A stretch of 64,000 bases of DNA from Halobacillus shinanisalinarum (GTDB lineage: Bacteria; Bacillota; Bacilli; Bacillales; Halobacillaceae): the NCBI RefSeq assembly GCF_022919835.1, contig NZ_CP095074.1:1240001-1304000 (forward strand), given 5' to 3'. Each line of letters starts with the position of its first letter. The first letter of the stretch is position 1. The notes below the pieces were generated by a model that was not told where the DNA came from, made no database searches, and worked only from the letters and a program-made list of their open reading frames with translations. A program made the translations under genes and the position numbers. Below, in pieces: positions 8,280-18,214 of this stretch.

Positions 8280-10895
8280 TTATCTTTTTATCGAAATCGT
8301 TTGTGATTGATTTACCTTTAATGGAACAGTCAGAGTTCCTTGATCTTGAATTAATTCTTTCTTACGCTCTTCATTCAAATTGGTTTGATAAGCTTCTTTT
8401 ACTTCGTCTCCAAAATGATAGATAGCTTCAGAAGCTTTATCGGATGAGTTGAATACCCTTAAGACCAAAGAGTCATCCTGTTCAGATTTTTTCAGTGTAC
8501 TTAGTATAGCGTGTGTACTTTCCTCTTTCAAAAGTTGAAACGATAGAGGTGTTTTAATGCCTGATTCGTTTAATTTCATCGCATTATAAGGAATCTTGTT
8601 ATACGTATGAACAGGGGTTAGATATTCTTTTGCTGTTCTAGCCACATTTGCTTGCAGCGTACTTCCTTCGTGTGGCAATAAGGCAAAGTCCAGCTTAAGC
8701 TTTCCTAACATTTGAGAGTCTGGTGTAGGAAGTTTAATTCCTGAGGGTCTGCCCGGCCGGCGTACCATATCAGCTTTCCCTAGATGGCCAATGCTTCTGA
8801 ACAATGTTAGTGCAATCGTATCATAAGACTCTCCTACGATTTCATACTCCCTCGTACTGTTTGTCAGAACACTTACCCCGTACTCTTCATTGGATAAGCC
8901 AACAAAACTCAACATCGGATAGATCGAATCTGGACGTTCACTCCAGTTTTCCTCTTGCCACACATCCATAGCCGAATCATAGACATCTCTTTTGATATGA
9001 CCAAACTGGTTATCAGCAATGGAGAAGGACGAGCTAAGTCCTGTTGGAATATACGCACGCAACCGATGATCTTTAGCAAAATTGTCTAATTCACAAGTAA
9101 TCTCAATAGTTGGTTTATGATTTGAGATGGAAAGCTTAAATTGTACATCCACCTTACTTGTTCGTTTCCCAACCTTTCGTTCCTTGATGTCTTCTGGCAC
9201 ATCCAAGGAGTAGCGAATATCTATGGTTGCCGCGTAGTCGTTTTGTTCAAGGGAAATCTCAGCATCCACATCATCACTGAAAATCAGCTCTTCGTTTTCA
9301 AGTGGAGAATAATCATACTCATCTCCATCATCGCCGCCATTTTCTAATAAAAGAACTTGATCAAAGGATTTCTCCAGTTGTTTATCCCAAATATTCAACG
9401 TACCATTTTCATTAACTGAAATGGTGTAATAGTCTGTTTCGATAGACTGTTTACGTTGATTGCTATCGCCATGAATATTCTGAGCCTCTTTGATAAAAAA
9501 GGTTCGATAGCCCATCGCCGGAAGTGTTGCTTTAAGCTGGATTTTATACTTGATAAACGGTTCATAATTTCCATAATGAACAATCTGTCTATCAATCAAG
9601 CCAGGATCGATCTCCTCAGCTTGAAGAATCTCGTAATCTATTGATTCTCCCTCTTCATTTACCAACGAAAAGGCACTGTACTTCGAGATGATCTCCGTCG
9701 TTACCACTTCTTCTCGTTCAAAAGGAAGAAAGTTGAACAGGGTTAAGCGATCCATGTCATGGCTCGTTTCCATAGAATCGACAATCTGCCGTTTGTAAAA
9801 CTCGATCAGCTGGTCTGTTTTTTCCTCCGCTAAAAACAGACGATTTGCTATTTCACGATGAACTTTATCGGAACAACAGCAGCCAATACTGTCATGGGCG
9901 TGATTTTTCATAATTTCCTTCCAAATCAACTCGATCAATCCATGGTGATACTCAAAGCCTAAATCGTAAGCCATCGAAGCTAACGGTTCTAGTAGATTGG
10001 TAATCTTGTTTTCGACACGAGTATTGGCTGCTTTAATATCCATCCGTGTTGAAAAAATACTGCGGTGAACACGCATATATTTTCCGTCTAAGAATTCACC
10101 GTTTAAAGTGGCGAGGTTCGCTTGCTTTTCAATTTCAGCAAAGATATTTTCATATTTACTAAGGAAAAACTCACGATCTGGATAGAGCTGCTTCAGCTTC
10201 TCCATAACCTCATAGATATCCTTTTGAATCGGCATTTGATCATGACCATTTGGAAGTAACTGATGATCAGTTGTAGCTCCGCGGTCAAGTACCGGGAAAT
10301 ATTTCTCCATTCGCTGCTGTAAAGCCGTTTCGTCCTGCGGCAAGTATTTGCCAATTGCATAACCAAGTGGCAGCAGTTGCACGAGAACGTTAGATCCATC
10401 CTTCGTCTCCCAATGAAATTCTGTTTTATCGGTCCCGTGTCGTTCGGACGTACCACGCCAGAAAATCGTGTACTTAATGTCAAACCCATTAAAAATATGA
10501 GGCATTTGTGCCGACTGCCCAAAGGAGTCAGGCAGGTAACCGATCATCATCGGATTACCAAATTCCTTGCTGTCTTTGATCCCGTACAATAAGTTTCTTA
10601 CGATCGACTCGCCGCCTACCACCATTTCATCGGTTTGCGTATACCATGGACCAATGATGAGTTTCCCTGCTTGCACAAGTTTCTTTACACGTTCCTTAGC
10701 TTCAGGTTTAACAGCGAAATAGTCCTCTAGTATTGAGGTCTGTCCATCCAATACATAGTAGGGATAGTCAGGATCAGTTTCTAAACGGTCCATGATTTCT
10801 TCCATATTATTAACGAGTAAAATACGTGATTCCTCTGTAGAAAAATACCATTCACGATCCCAATGCATATGGGGGACGATGTGCACCTGCTTCAT
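8280..10895 (-). CDS. mngB: GH38 alpha-mannosidase, mannosylglycerate hydrolase-like
   Basis: An 871-aa glycoside hydrolase family 38 protein, close in length to E. coli MngB (about 877 aa). The N-terminal HIVPHMHWDREW supplies His and Asp metal ligands; GYLPDSFGQ contains the predicted nucleophile Asp; NHAHDSIGCC is a further metal-site motif. The C-terminal half is beta-sandwich. It is cytoplasmic (no signal peptide) and directly follows a fructose-type PTS, so it probably cleaves a phosphorylated alpha-mannoside such as 2-O-(6-phospho-mannosyl)-glycerate. Mannosylglycerate is a compatible solute, which would suit a halophile. The exact substrate is inferred. Confidence 0.88.
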   Translation of the reverse strand: MKQVHIVPHMHWDREWYFSTEESRILLVNNMEEIMDRLETDPDYPYYVLDGQTSILEDYFAVKPEAKERVKKLVQAGKLIIGPWYTQTDEMVVGGESIVRNLLYGIKDSKEFGNPMMIGYLPDSFGQSAQMPHIFNGFDIKYTIFWRGTSERHGTDKTEFHWETKDGSNVLVQLLPLGYAIGKYLPQDETALQQRMEKYFPVLDRGATTDHQLLPNGHDQMPIQKDIYEVMEKLKQLYPDREFFLSKYENIFAEIEKQANLATLNGEFLDGKYMRVHRSIFSTRMDIKAANTRVENKITNLLEPLASMAYDLGFEYHHGLIELIWKEIMKNHAHDSIGCCCSDKVHREIANRLFLAEEKTDQLIEFYKRQIVDSMETSHDMDRLTLFNFLPFEREEVVTTEIISKYSAFSLVNEEGESIDYEILQAEEIDPGLIDRQIVHYGNYEPFIKYKIQLKATLPAMGYRTFFIKEAQNIHGDSNQRKQSIETDYYTISVNENGTLNIWDKQLEKSFDQVLLLENGGDDGDEYDYSPLENEELIFSDDVDAEISLEQNDYAATIDIRYSLDVPEDIKERKVGKRTSKVDVQFKLSISNHKPTIEITCELDNFAKDHRLRAYIPTGLSSSFSIADNQFGHIKRDVYDSAMDVWQEENWSERPDSIYPMLSFVGLSNEEYGVSVLTNSTREYEIVGESYDTIALTLFRSIGHLGKADMVRRPGRPSGIKLPTPDSQMLGKLKLDFALLPHEGSTLQANVARTAKEYLTPVHTYNKIPYNAMKLNESGIKTPLSFQLLKEESTHAILSTLKKSEQDDSLVLRVFNSSDKASEAIYHFGDEVKEAYQTNLNEERKKELIQDQGTLTVPLKVNQSQTISIKR

Positions 10896-10919
10896 TCGTA
10901 ATCCCTTCCCTTACTTCTT

Positions 10920-12878
10920 TTAGTTCACAGCTGTTTCCATTTGTACGTTTTCCTCAGCTTGTGTCTTTGTTCTAGGTTGCTTTTTTAATTTATTCTTACG
11001 TGTAATAATCAGTAGTACCATAGATATAAATGCACCGATTAAAGCAGAACCAAACCAGACGCTTGCAGCGGTTAGTAATGGCGGCCCTTCAAGTAAGGCC
11101 AGGGAAAAGATTCCGGCTCCTGGAACATTTAACCCTATTCCAAAGTAAGCCACAATTCCGCCTGTCACTGCTGAACCGGCAACTAATGAAGGAATAACTC
11201 GGAGCGGATCATTAATCATGAACGGAATCGCTCCCTCCGTAATTCCGGCTAGACCAAGCAGCCACGTCTGTTTTCCAACTTCTTGTTCAGGCTTCGTGAA
11301 ATACTTCTTGCCGATAATCGTAGCTCCTGTTACGGCAAAAGCTGAAACCATTTTGACAGAAGCGAAGGCAGCGTATGGCATAATATTACCGCTTGCCATC
11401 GCTCCAATACAGAACGTGTAGGCAGCCTTATTGACAGGTCCACCAAGGTCAAAGGAAACCATCGCACCTAGAATCACTCCAAGCAAAATAGCATTTCCCC
11501 CTGATAACCCTTCAAGCCAACTGATTAGTCCATTGTTTAGTGCAGCCAGAGGCTCTCCAATAACGAACAGCATAATCGCACCGACAGAAAGCGTCCCCAC
11601 AACAGGATAGAGCCAGAAACTTACGAAGCCTGCAAATGTGCCGGACGTTTGTACATTTTTCTTCAAAAACTTAATAATATAACCAGCTAGAAAACCACCG
11701 AGCATACCGCCTAAAAAGCCACTGCCAATCAAGTTCGCAGCGATACCAGCAGCAAAACCTGGTCCAAGTGCTGGTTTATCGGCAATAGAGTAGGCCATGT
11801 AAGCAGACAGTACCGGGACCATGATTGTGCCAAGCATCGTTCCACCTAATTGACGAAGCAGCCAAAGCCAGGAGCCTTCCTCTGCGTAGACATCCTGTAA
11901 TCCAAACGCTTGAGAAACTAATACAGCAAAGGCTAGCGTCATTCCCCCTGCTACAATAATCGGAATAATATATGAAATACCAGTCATAATTGAGTCTTTT
12001 ATCTCTGTCTTAAACGGTTTATTCTCAGGCTCGTCGTCCTCTATTGTTTCTTGGACGTCTTCTGCTGCCTTCGGGGATTGATTCGACTTTTCTATCGCTT
12101 CTTCAAGAATCCCCTTAGCATTTTTCAAAGGAGCAGCAACCGTTGTCGTAACCCGTGGCAAGCGCGAGAATCTTTCCTGATCCTTCACAGCAACGTCTGC
12201 TGCAAAAATCACCGCATCAGCCCGGGCAATTTGGCCTTTCGAATGACGATCCTCGATGCCGTTTGCGCCCTGTTTCTCAACGGAAACTTTTACATTTAAT
12301 TCATTCCCTGCTCTAACTAGAGCCTCAGCAGCCATGTATGTGTGAGCGATCCCTGCAGGACACGCCGTAACAGCAAGAATTGTTTTATCAACTTGTTTTT
12401 CGGTAACCTCTTGCTTCTCATCTTCATGGTCAAGAGCCTCAAAAAATTGTTCACTTGTTTTCGCTTGCATAAGGCTTTCTTTATAAGCTGGATCCGCCAA
12501 CCTTGTCATGAGCTCAGCAAGCAAATTCAGGTGAGTCGATCCGGCTTCATTTTCCGGGATCGCTAACAGCATAACGAGCTCAACCTTGTTCTCCTCGTCA
12601 ATACTCTCCCAATCCTCTAAAGGGGTTTCAAGTGTAGCAACCGCAAAGGCTGCTTCCTTTACTGCAGTAGATTTTCCGTGAGGAATGGCTAAACCTCCTT
12701 CAAACCCCGTAGGAGATAGAGACTCTCTTTCGAGAACAGCCTGGTAGAAATCCTCTTGGGAGTGAAGTTTGCCATTGTTATTCAGCTGTTCTACCAAATA
12801 ACGAATCACTTCATCTTTTGTAGAAAAGGGCTGATTCGTACTTATTAAGTTAGATGAGGTCAAACTTTGTAATCTCAT
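10920..12878 (-). CDS. mngA: PTS fructose/mannosylglycerate-type EIIABC
   Basis: A ~652-aa fused PTS permease in the order EIIA-EIIB-EIIC, as in MngA (658 aa). EIIA carries GLAIPHGKS with the phosphorylated His; EIIB begins ILAVTACPAGIAHTYMAAEA with the phosphorylated Cys; the C-terminal ~330 residues form the membrane EIIC domain (GMLGGFLAGY, FDLGGPVNKAA). It imports and phosphorylates a sugar that the next gene (24 bp away) should hydrolyse. The ATG at 12878 is preferred because GAGGAGG lies 8 nt upstream. Confidence 0.9.
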   Translation of the reverse strand: MRLQSLTSSNLISTNQPFSTKDEVIRYLVEQLNNNGKLHSQEDFYQAVLERESLSPTGFEGGLAIPHGKSTAVKEAAFAVATLETPLEDWESIDEENKVELVMLLAIPENEAGSTHLNLLAELMTRLADPAYKESLMQAKTSEQFFEALDHEDEKQEVTEKQVDKTILAVTACPAGIAHTYMAAEALVRAGNELNVKVSVEKQGANGIEDRHSKGQIARADAVIFAADVAVKDQERFSRLPRVTTTVAAPLKNAKGILEEAIEKSNQSPKAAEDVQETIEDDEPENKPFKTEIKDSIMTGISYIIPIIVAGGMTLAFAVLVSQAFGLQDVYAEEGSWLWLLRQLGGTMLGTIMVPVLSAYMAYSIADKPALGPGFAAGIAANLIGSGFLGGMLGGFLAGYIIKFLKKNVQTSGTFAGFVSFWLYPVVGTLSVGAIMLFVIGEPLAALNNGLISWLEGLSGGNAILLGVILGAMVSFDLGGPVNKAAYTFCIGAMASGNIMPYAAFASVKMVSAFAVTGATIIGKKYFTKPEQEVGKQTWLLGLAGITEGAIPFMINDPLRVIPSLVAGSAVTGGIVAYFGIGLNVPGAGIFSLALLEGPPLLTAASVWFGSALIGAFISMVLLIITRKNKLKKQPRTKTQAEENVQMETAVN

Positions 12879-12934
12879 CACTTTTGCCTCCTCAAGTGCA
12901 TAATTGAAACTTGACCTCAGCTTAGCATAGGGCA

Positions 12935-12950
12935 AGTAAGCGCTTGCTCA
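12935..12950. promoter_or_regulatory. cre-like or regulator palindrome upstream of the PTS gene
   Basis: AGTAAGCGCTTGCT is a near-palindrome with the AAGCGCTT core of catabolite-responsive elements; two positions deviate from the cre consensus. It lies about 60 bp before the PTS start, between it and rpiR. Confidence 0.35.
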
Positions 12951-12979
12951 TTTTTAAAAAAGTACACGAATAAACAAAA

Positions 12980-13022
12980 GGAAACCGTTTTCATGTGTAT
13001 TTATACACACTATACGGTTTCC
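12980..13022 (-). terminator. hairpin after rpiR-type gene
   Basis: GGAAACCGT and ACGGTTTCC form the outer stem, with an inner GTGTAT/ATACAC pair, followed on the minus strand by CCTTTTGTTT. It includes the regulator's stop codon and may partly attenuate read-through into the PTS gene. Confidence 0.6.
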
Positions 13023-13738
13023 CAAATAATAGAAGATAATACTTGAAGGGCAAGCATCACTGGAGTTTTATCAGAGGTATTATAGTTCTCAAGCATACGC
13101 TTAGGGGAATAAAAGAAAAATTTGTAGTCCGCCTTATCCTGTAATGTATTGCGTGTAAAGTGGGTTAACGAGATGATCGTGACACCTCTTGACTTAGCTA
13201 AGTCAACCATTTCAATGATTTGCTTCGTTTCGCCGGACATACTGATTAAAAAGAGAACATCTTGTTTGTTGGCATGGTTAATCGCATAAACTGCATCATG
13301 ACGGTGCAGAAAAAACTCTGCTGCTTTTCCCCCGATTTTAAGGTGAGTAGAAAGAATTTCGCAAAATGGAGCTGTATCCCCGACGCCAAAAACGTAGACG
13401 TGGTCGGCCCGATGAATCTTCTTTGCGATTTGAGCGAGCCTATCGTGATCCATCAGCTCGAGGGTACGTTTCATATTGTATTGAATACTGTTGTCCTGGT
13501 CTAAGTCTTCTTCCTGTACTTCTTCCTTAAGATTATTCTTCAACTGCGAAAAGCCGTCGTACCCCAACTTTTTTGATAAACGAGTGATCGTATTAGGCAC
13601 CGTGTACAGTGCTTTCGCTAAAGATTGAATGGACATCGCAACCACAGTGGATTTATTCCCAAGTATATAGTCAATAATCTGATCATCTGTATCATTCAAT
13701 TTGTACTCATATTTATGAGCACGGTCCTGCAGGTTCAT
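13010..13738 (-). CDS. MurR/RpiR family transcriptional regulator
   Basis: A ~242-aa regulator with an N-terminal RpiR helix-turn-helix (SIQSLAKALYTVPNTITRLS) and a C-terminal SIS domain (VYVFGVGDTAPFC, ISMSGETKQIIEMV) that binds phosphosugars. It is upstream of the PTS-GH38 genes and divergent from manA, so it probably controls both in response to a sugar phosphate. The ATG at 13738 follows GAGGTGAG. Whether it activates or represses is not visible. Confidence 0.9.
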   Translation of the reverse strand: MNLQDRAHKYEYKLNDTDDQIIDYILGNKSTVVAMSIQSLAKALYTVPNTITRLSKKLGYDGFSQLKNNLKEEVQEEDLDQDNSIQYNMKRTLELMDHDRLAQIAKKIHRADHVYVFGVGDTAPFCEILSTHLKIGGKAAEFFLHRHDAVYAINHANKQDVLFLISMSGETKQIIEMVDLAKSRGVTIISLTHFTRNTLQDKADYKFFFYSPKRMLENYNTSDKTPVMLALQVLSSIIWETV

Positions 13739-13889
13739 CGCTAACTCACCTCTATCGTTCGTGTTCAAAGTAATCCTATTATAACATGCCATGATACGAC
13801 AGCTTGCAAAATATCTTCCTGTGAGAAGGCGTTATTATGATACAATGACTTTTAATGAACTGAACTATTCAAAGAGGTGTAAAACAACA

Positions 13890-14846
13890 ATGTATAATCA
13901 ACCTATTTTTCTACAACCCGAATTTAAAGAACGCCTATGGGGCGGAACGAAACTTAAAGAGATTTTCAATTACGAGATCCCCTCGGAAACCACCGGCGAA
14001 TGCTGGGGGATTTCAGGACATTCTAATGGATCAAACCAGATAAAGAATGGACCACTTCAGGGCAAAACATTAGCTGAAGCCTGGAGTAATCATAGAGAAC
14101 TTTTCGCAAATGAAGAAGGCGATGAGTTTCCACTACTCGTTAAAATACTGGATTCAAAAAAGGATTTATCTGTTCAAGTTCATCCTGACGACGAGTATGC
14201 CAGGAAAATTGAAAATGAAACTTATGGGAAAACGGAATGCTGGTATGTCATCGATTGTGAGGAAGGGGCCGAAATTATCTTTGGCCACAATGCTAACAGC
14301 AAAGAAGAGCTAGCCACAATGATTGAGAATGGCCAGTGGGAAGACCTGCTTCATCGTATAGCTGTCAAGCCAGGGGACTTCTACTATGTTCCAAGTGGGA
14401 CGATTCATGCGATCGGTGAAGGCATTCAAATTTTGGAAACACAGCAAAGTTCTGATATTACCTATCGTGTTTACGATTACGATCGCACAGACAAAGATGG
14501 CCAGAAACGCGAGCTGCATTTAGATCGTTCACTTGATGTGACGAATGTGCCGCACGTGAATCCATTTCTTGAACGAGAGCATCAACTAGAAGCTGGCGTC
14601 CGTACTGAGATGTTAGTGGAGGAAGCCTATTTCACTGTTCATCACCTAAGTTTAGATGGGAAAAGTAATCCAATAACTTACGAGAACTATCAACTTTTCA
14701 GCGTTTTAGATGGTGAAGGCAACATTACCACGGGTGAAGGGATTTTTCCATTCACTAAAGGGGATCACTTCATCATCCCTGCAACCGTTGAATCCTATAC
14801 GATAGAGGGAAAAGCTTCACTCATTACTTCACATTCAAATAAGTAA
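13890..14846 (+). CDS. manA: mannose-6-phosphate isomerase, class I
   Basis: A 318-aa type I phosphomannose isomerase (cupin). Zinc-site motifs are SVQVHPDDEYA, GKTECWYVID and VPSGTIHAIGEG with ILETQQSSDITYRVYDYDR. It converts mannose 6-phosphate to fructose 6-phosphate, feeding the product of the PTS/GH38 pair into glycolysis. AGAGGTG precedes the chosen ATG, and MYNQPIFLQPEFKERLWGG is a standard family start. It is divergent from the RpiR gene, leaving a 151-bp shared promoter region. Confidence 0.95.
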   Translation: MYNQPIFLQPEFKERLWGGTKLKEIFNYEIPSETTGECWGISGHSNGSNQIKNGPLQGKTLAEAWSNHRELFANEEGDEFPLLVKILDSKKDLSVQVHPDDEYARKIENETYGKTECWYVIDCEEGAEIIFGHNANSKEELATMIENGQWEDLLHRIAVKPGDFYYVPSGTIHAIGEGIQILETQQSSDITYRVYDYDRTDKDGQKRELHLDRSLDVTNVPHVNPFLEREHQLEAGVRTEMLVEEAYFTVHHLSLDGKSNPITYENYQLFSVLDGEGNITTGEGIFPFTKGDHFIIPATVESYTIEGKASLITSHSNK

Positions 14847-14852
14847 CGATAC

Positions 14853-14900
14853 AAAAACAAGCCACATTCCTTTTTACCAATTGGAATGTGGCTTGTTTTT
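14853..14900. terminator. bidirectional terminator between manA and fructokinase
   Basis: AAAACAAGCCACATTCC pairs perfectly with GGAATGTGGCTTGTTTT; A and T runs on both sides allow termination from either direction. Confidence 0.92.
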
Positions 14901-15767
14901 TCATTCTGATGCTAAAAGAAGCGCACCCTTAATCCCTGCTTCATCCGTCAATCCAGGAGGGACAATATATCGATCTATGTTTTCTGCAGATAGAAACGGT
15001 GAGCTTACATAACCCGCTAAGCTTTCAATTACATTTTTTCGAATCAGGTCAAAAAGGTGTTCCTGCTGCATCACACCGCCACCCATAATAATCTGCTCTG
15101 GTGACAAAATATAAATATAATTAACGAGAGCTTGGGCTAAATAATGTGCTTCGATTTCCCATACTTTCTCGTCGTCAGCCAATTCCTGTCCTGCTTTCCC
15201 CCAACGCTTCTCAAGTGCGGGTCCAGAAGCCATTCCTTCTAAGCAATCATTATGGTAAGGACAGGCCCCTGCAAACGAATCGTCCTCGTGACGTTTCACG
15301 ACAATATGCCCCATCTCTGGGTGTGATAACCCGTTCAAAGTCGTCCCATTCACGATTGCTCCTGCTCCAATGCCCGTGCCTACAGTAATATAGAGACAGG
15401 AATCCACATCTGTTGCATTTCCCCACTCCGCCTCAGACAAAGCGGCTACATTGACGTCTGTGTCCACCTTCACTGATACATTTAACTGGTCAGCAAGCCT
15501 TTTGGCAAGCGGAAAGTCCACCCAGTCGATCTTCGGTGTGTTTTGAATCGTTCCATAACTATCACTCTGTTGATTTACATCAATGGGACCGAAGCTGCCA
15601 ATCCCGATCCGCTCGATCCCTTTTCCTTTGAAAAACTGATAAACAGCAGGCATCGTTACATCCGGATGCTCTGTCGGTATGACTGTTTTCTCAAAAATAT
15701 CTCCTTGTTCATTGCCAATCGCACAGACAAACTTCGTACCGCCAGCTTCAATTGCACCTAATTTCAT
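14901..15767 (-). CDS. ROK family fructokinase (GmuE/ScrK-like)
   Basis: A 288-aa ROK kinase. The N-terminal GAIEAGGTKFVCAIG is the ATP phosphate-binding motif; ITVGTGIGAG follows; the zinc motif is GHIVVKRHEDDSF...CPYHNDCLEG. Bacillus homologues phosphorylate fructose or mannose. Here it may convert free sugar released by the neighbouring mannosidase. AGAGAGGAAATG precedes the start. It forms a single-gene unit convergent with manA. Confidence 0.92.
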   Translation of the reverse strand: MKLGAIEAGGTKFVCAIGNEQGDIFEKTVIPTEHPDVTMPAVYQFFKGKGIERIGIGSFGPIDVNQQSDSYGTIQNTPKIDWVDFPLAKRLADQLNVSVKVDTDVNVAALSEAEWGNATDVDSCLYITVGTGIGAGAIVNGTTLNGLSHPEMGHIVVKRHEDDSFAGACPYHNDCLEGMASGPALEKRWGKAGQELADDEKVWEIEAHYLAQALVNYIYILSPEQIIMGGGVMQQEHLFDLIRKNVIESLAGYVSSPFLSAENIDRYIVPPGLTDEAGIKGALLLASE

Positions 15768-15959
15768 TCCATCATTTCCTCTCTATTAAATATAGACCGC
15801 GTCTTCTCTCAAACTCCAAACCTGCACATTCATTGAGGTTGAGTTGCTAGTCTTAAGTTCAAGCCCTCGTTACTCAGGGTCAGCAAACATCCTTGATGTG
15901 AACAATTCTTCTCCACCATTAATAAAAATCGGAACGATCGATATACAATTGCAGCTGTT

Positions 15960-16178
15960 TTAACCCTTGAGGCATGCGACACTCCCTTGGGATCGTCATA
16001 CTGTGTATCCAGTGGTAATCATGGGTCGGCTGCAGTCGTCTTCCTTTATCATCACACGTCGTTTGCAGGGCATAGAATTCAAATCTTCGTTCCAACTCTA
16101 CAAAGCGGGTATGCTATATCTACACTTATTTTATGGGAAATGGGAAAGAATGTCTATCTATCAAGGGGTGACTCCTAA
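15960..16178 (+). pseudogene. relic of a PLP-dependent serine/threonine dehydratase-like gene
   Basis: One frame reads SSYCVSSGNHGSAAV, then GHRIQIFVP and ILWEMGKNVYLSRGDS. The SSGNHG phosphate-binding loop and the spacing to an IxIFVP strand match fold-type II PLP enzymes such as threonine dehydratase. There is no start, no catalytic Lys segment and no C-terminal half. The rest of the 15768-16227 gap shows nothing else recognisable. Confidence 0.45.
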
Positions 16179-16189
16179 TCGAACAAAAT

Positions 16190-16216
16190 AACCCCATCAG
16201 CAATTCCAATGGGGAA
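16190..16216 (-). terminator. terminator after licR
   Basis: CCCCAT and ATGGGG form a short stem followed by TTATTTTGTT on the minus strand, just beyond the licR-type stop. Confidence 0.55.
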
Positions 16217-16227
16217 GGCTAAGGAGT

Positions 16228-18165
16228 TTATTTTGGTACAAGTAATTTAATAAATTCACTACAGGATTTGCTCCTTATTAGATCTTCAACTAATGACACA
16301 TCATCAATTATTTTACCGAGCATCTCGTACATGGATTGTAAATCTTCGGTGCTATCCTTTTTCACGGATAATAAACAAATGAATTGAACACGCTTCTCTC
16401 CCCACTCAATCGGTCTTTTCAGTGTACAAAAGGTTAAAAAGGTCTGCTCGGACAGAGGTGTGATCGGGTGAGGTACGGCAACTAAATTTCCAAATGCAGT
16501 AGGCGCCACCGCTTCTCTTTCGTATAAAGCTTTAAGAAAACCATGGTGTACTAAACCTTTATTTCTCAATTCATCATATAGAAAATTCAACACTTGCTCT
16601 TGTGTTGAAAAGGGTTGATCCAGAAATACGAGAGATTCCTTAACATAATCAAATAGGCTGATTGAATTTTTAAATACCATGGTTTTAATTCTCTCTAGAT
16701 CATTTTCCCCTAAAATCGTATTAACCTCTATAACAGGTATAGGAAGGGAATCTGGAATAGGAATCGAACTTACGATAAAATCAATGTTTTCAAGGGAACA
16801 TTGCTGGAGTTTATAGTACTCTGTCGTAGCAGCAATCTCCAATTTGGAGTCAAATTCAGATTGCAATTTGTACTTTAATAATTGCGCACTCCCAAATCCC
16901 GAAGCACAAACTATCAGGCAACGTTTAGGTCCCTTTTTCATCTTTCTTCGTTCGATCGCCGCACCAATATGAAGCGCAAGATATCCTATTTCATTTTCGT
17001 CTATCGTGACACCCATCACCTCTTCGAGAACCATGCTCGCAACGATTCCAGTTTCAAAAACTAGAGGATAGTTAGCTTTAATATCATCAATCATAGGATT
17101 ACGGATATTCATCCCATAGCGATAACGATTGATAGCTGGTTTTAAATGGAGGGCTAAGCCAACAATGAGTTCGCGATCATGACGAATACCTAGATCAAAC
17201 TTCTCCTCTATTTTATTTAAGATCGCTAAGGTAACCTGTTGAATGTCTTCATCAAGAAAATCCCTGATTTTTTCCTCGTTCATATTCGTCTGTGAAATCA
17301 TTTTTGTCCCCATTAAATGAATGGCAATATAAGCAACTTCCTCATGTGGAAATGTGAGCTGAAGACAATATTCTACTTTAGCAACGATGCGATCTGCGAC
17401 ATTATATTCCTTTTGATTTCTGATTTCTTCTAAATTTGCCTTATAAATGGAAACATGGTTACCTGATTTTATTCGCTTACAGGCGATCGCAATATGGATA
17501 TATAAATTTTTTATTGCAATATCAGAAGGCGTGATTTCGTTTTCTTGGATTTCTTCAATCATTATTGTCCATATCACTGATAATTCAGTTTCTGTTAACG
17601 AAAAAAGTTGATCAGTTCGTATCTCATTCGAGGCTTCGGCTTTCTTAGCTCGATCAAATACATACTCTGACATGCAAAACCGCAATTTCAGTTCACTTCC
17701 TTGCAGCTTTAATCCGTAGTTTGGGCGTTTATCCATATCGATATCATATTTTTTCAGTATTTTTTTTACACGTTTCAAATCGTTTTGAATCGTTGACTTG
17801 CTAATATGCATATCTTCCGACAAATCTTCTAACTTAATGTAGCTGTCTTCCAAAAGAAGACGTTTAATCATATATCGTATTCTCTCTTCGGGAGAATTGG
17901 GGATAATGGAGTCAGTCACCACTTGTTCTTGGTAGACCTTCTTTAAGTAATGAAGAAATCTCTGATTATCTTGAATATCAAGTTGATAACCTTTCGCTCT
18001 GATGGAGTCGATCTTTGCCCCCTCAAGTAATTCATCCAAATGTTTGATGTCATCCCTAGTCGTTCTAGAGGTTACATCGGTCACTTTGGCCAAGTATTGA
18101 CTCGTTATGGCTGTATCAGCAGCCATGAGTTCGCGTAATATAGTGGTCATTCGGTAGTTTAGCAT
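16228..18165 (-). CDS. licR: BglG-family PRD transcriptional activator (LicR-like)
   Basis: A ~645-aa multidomain regulator: N-terminal helix-turn-helix pair (residues ~1-150), two PTS regulation domains with His-containing motifs (NLYIHIAIACKRI, EEVAYIAIHLMG; then LALHLKPAINR, NEIGYLALHIGAAIERR), an EIIB-like domain (CLIVCASGFGSAQLLKYKL with Cys) and an EIIA-like C-terminus (LVAVPHPITP). This matches LicR, the activator of the lichenan/cellobiose lic operon, controlled by PTS phosphorylation. GAGAGGATT precedes the chosen ATG. It follows the lic genes after a terminator. Confidence 0.9.
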   Translation of the reverse strand: MLNYRMTTILRELMAADTAITSQYLAKVTDVTSRTTRDDIKHLDELLEGAKIDSIRAKGYQLDIQDNQRFLHYLKKVYQEQVVTDSIIPNSPEERIRYMIKRLLLEDSYIKLEDLSEDMHISKSTIQNDLKRVKKILKKYDIDMDKRPNYGLKLQGSELKLRFCMSEYVFDRAKKAEASNEIRTDQLFSLTETELSVIWTIMIEEIQENEITPSDIAIKNLYIHIAIACKRIKSGNHVSIYKANLEEIRNQKEYNVADRIVAKVEYCLQLTFPHEEVAYIAIHLMGTKMISQTNMNEEKIRDFLDEDIQQVTLAILNKIEEKFDLGIRHDRELIVGLALHLKPAINRYRYGMNIRNPMIDDIKANYPLVFETGIVASMVLEEVMGVTIDENEIGYLALHIGAAIERRKMKKGPKRCLIVCASGFGSAQLLKYKLQSEFDSKLEIAATTEYYKLQQCSLENIDFIVSSIPIPDSLPIPVIEVNTILGENDLERIKTMVFKNSISLFDYVKESLVFLDQPFSTQEQVLNFLYDELRNKGLVHHGFLKALYEREAVAPTAFGNLVAVPHPITPLSEQTFLTFCTLKRPIEWGEKRVQFICLLSVKKDSTEDLQSMYEMLGKIIDDVSLVEDLIRSKSCSEFIKLLVPK

Positions 18166-18214
18166 TTTGAATCCTCTCACTTCTATTTTCCGTAATGTCC
18201 TACAAGTGTGCAAA

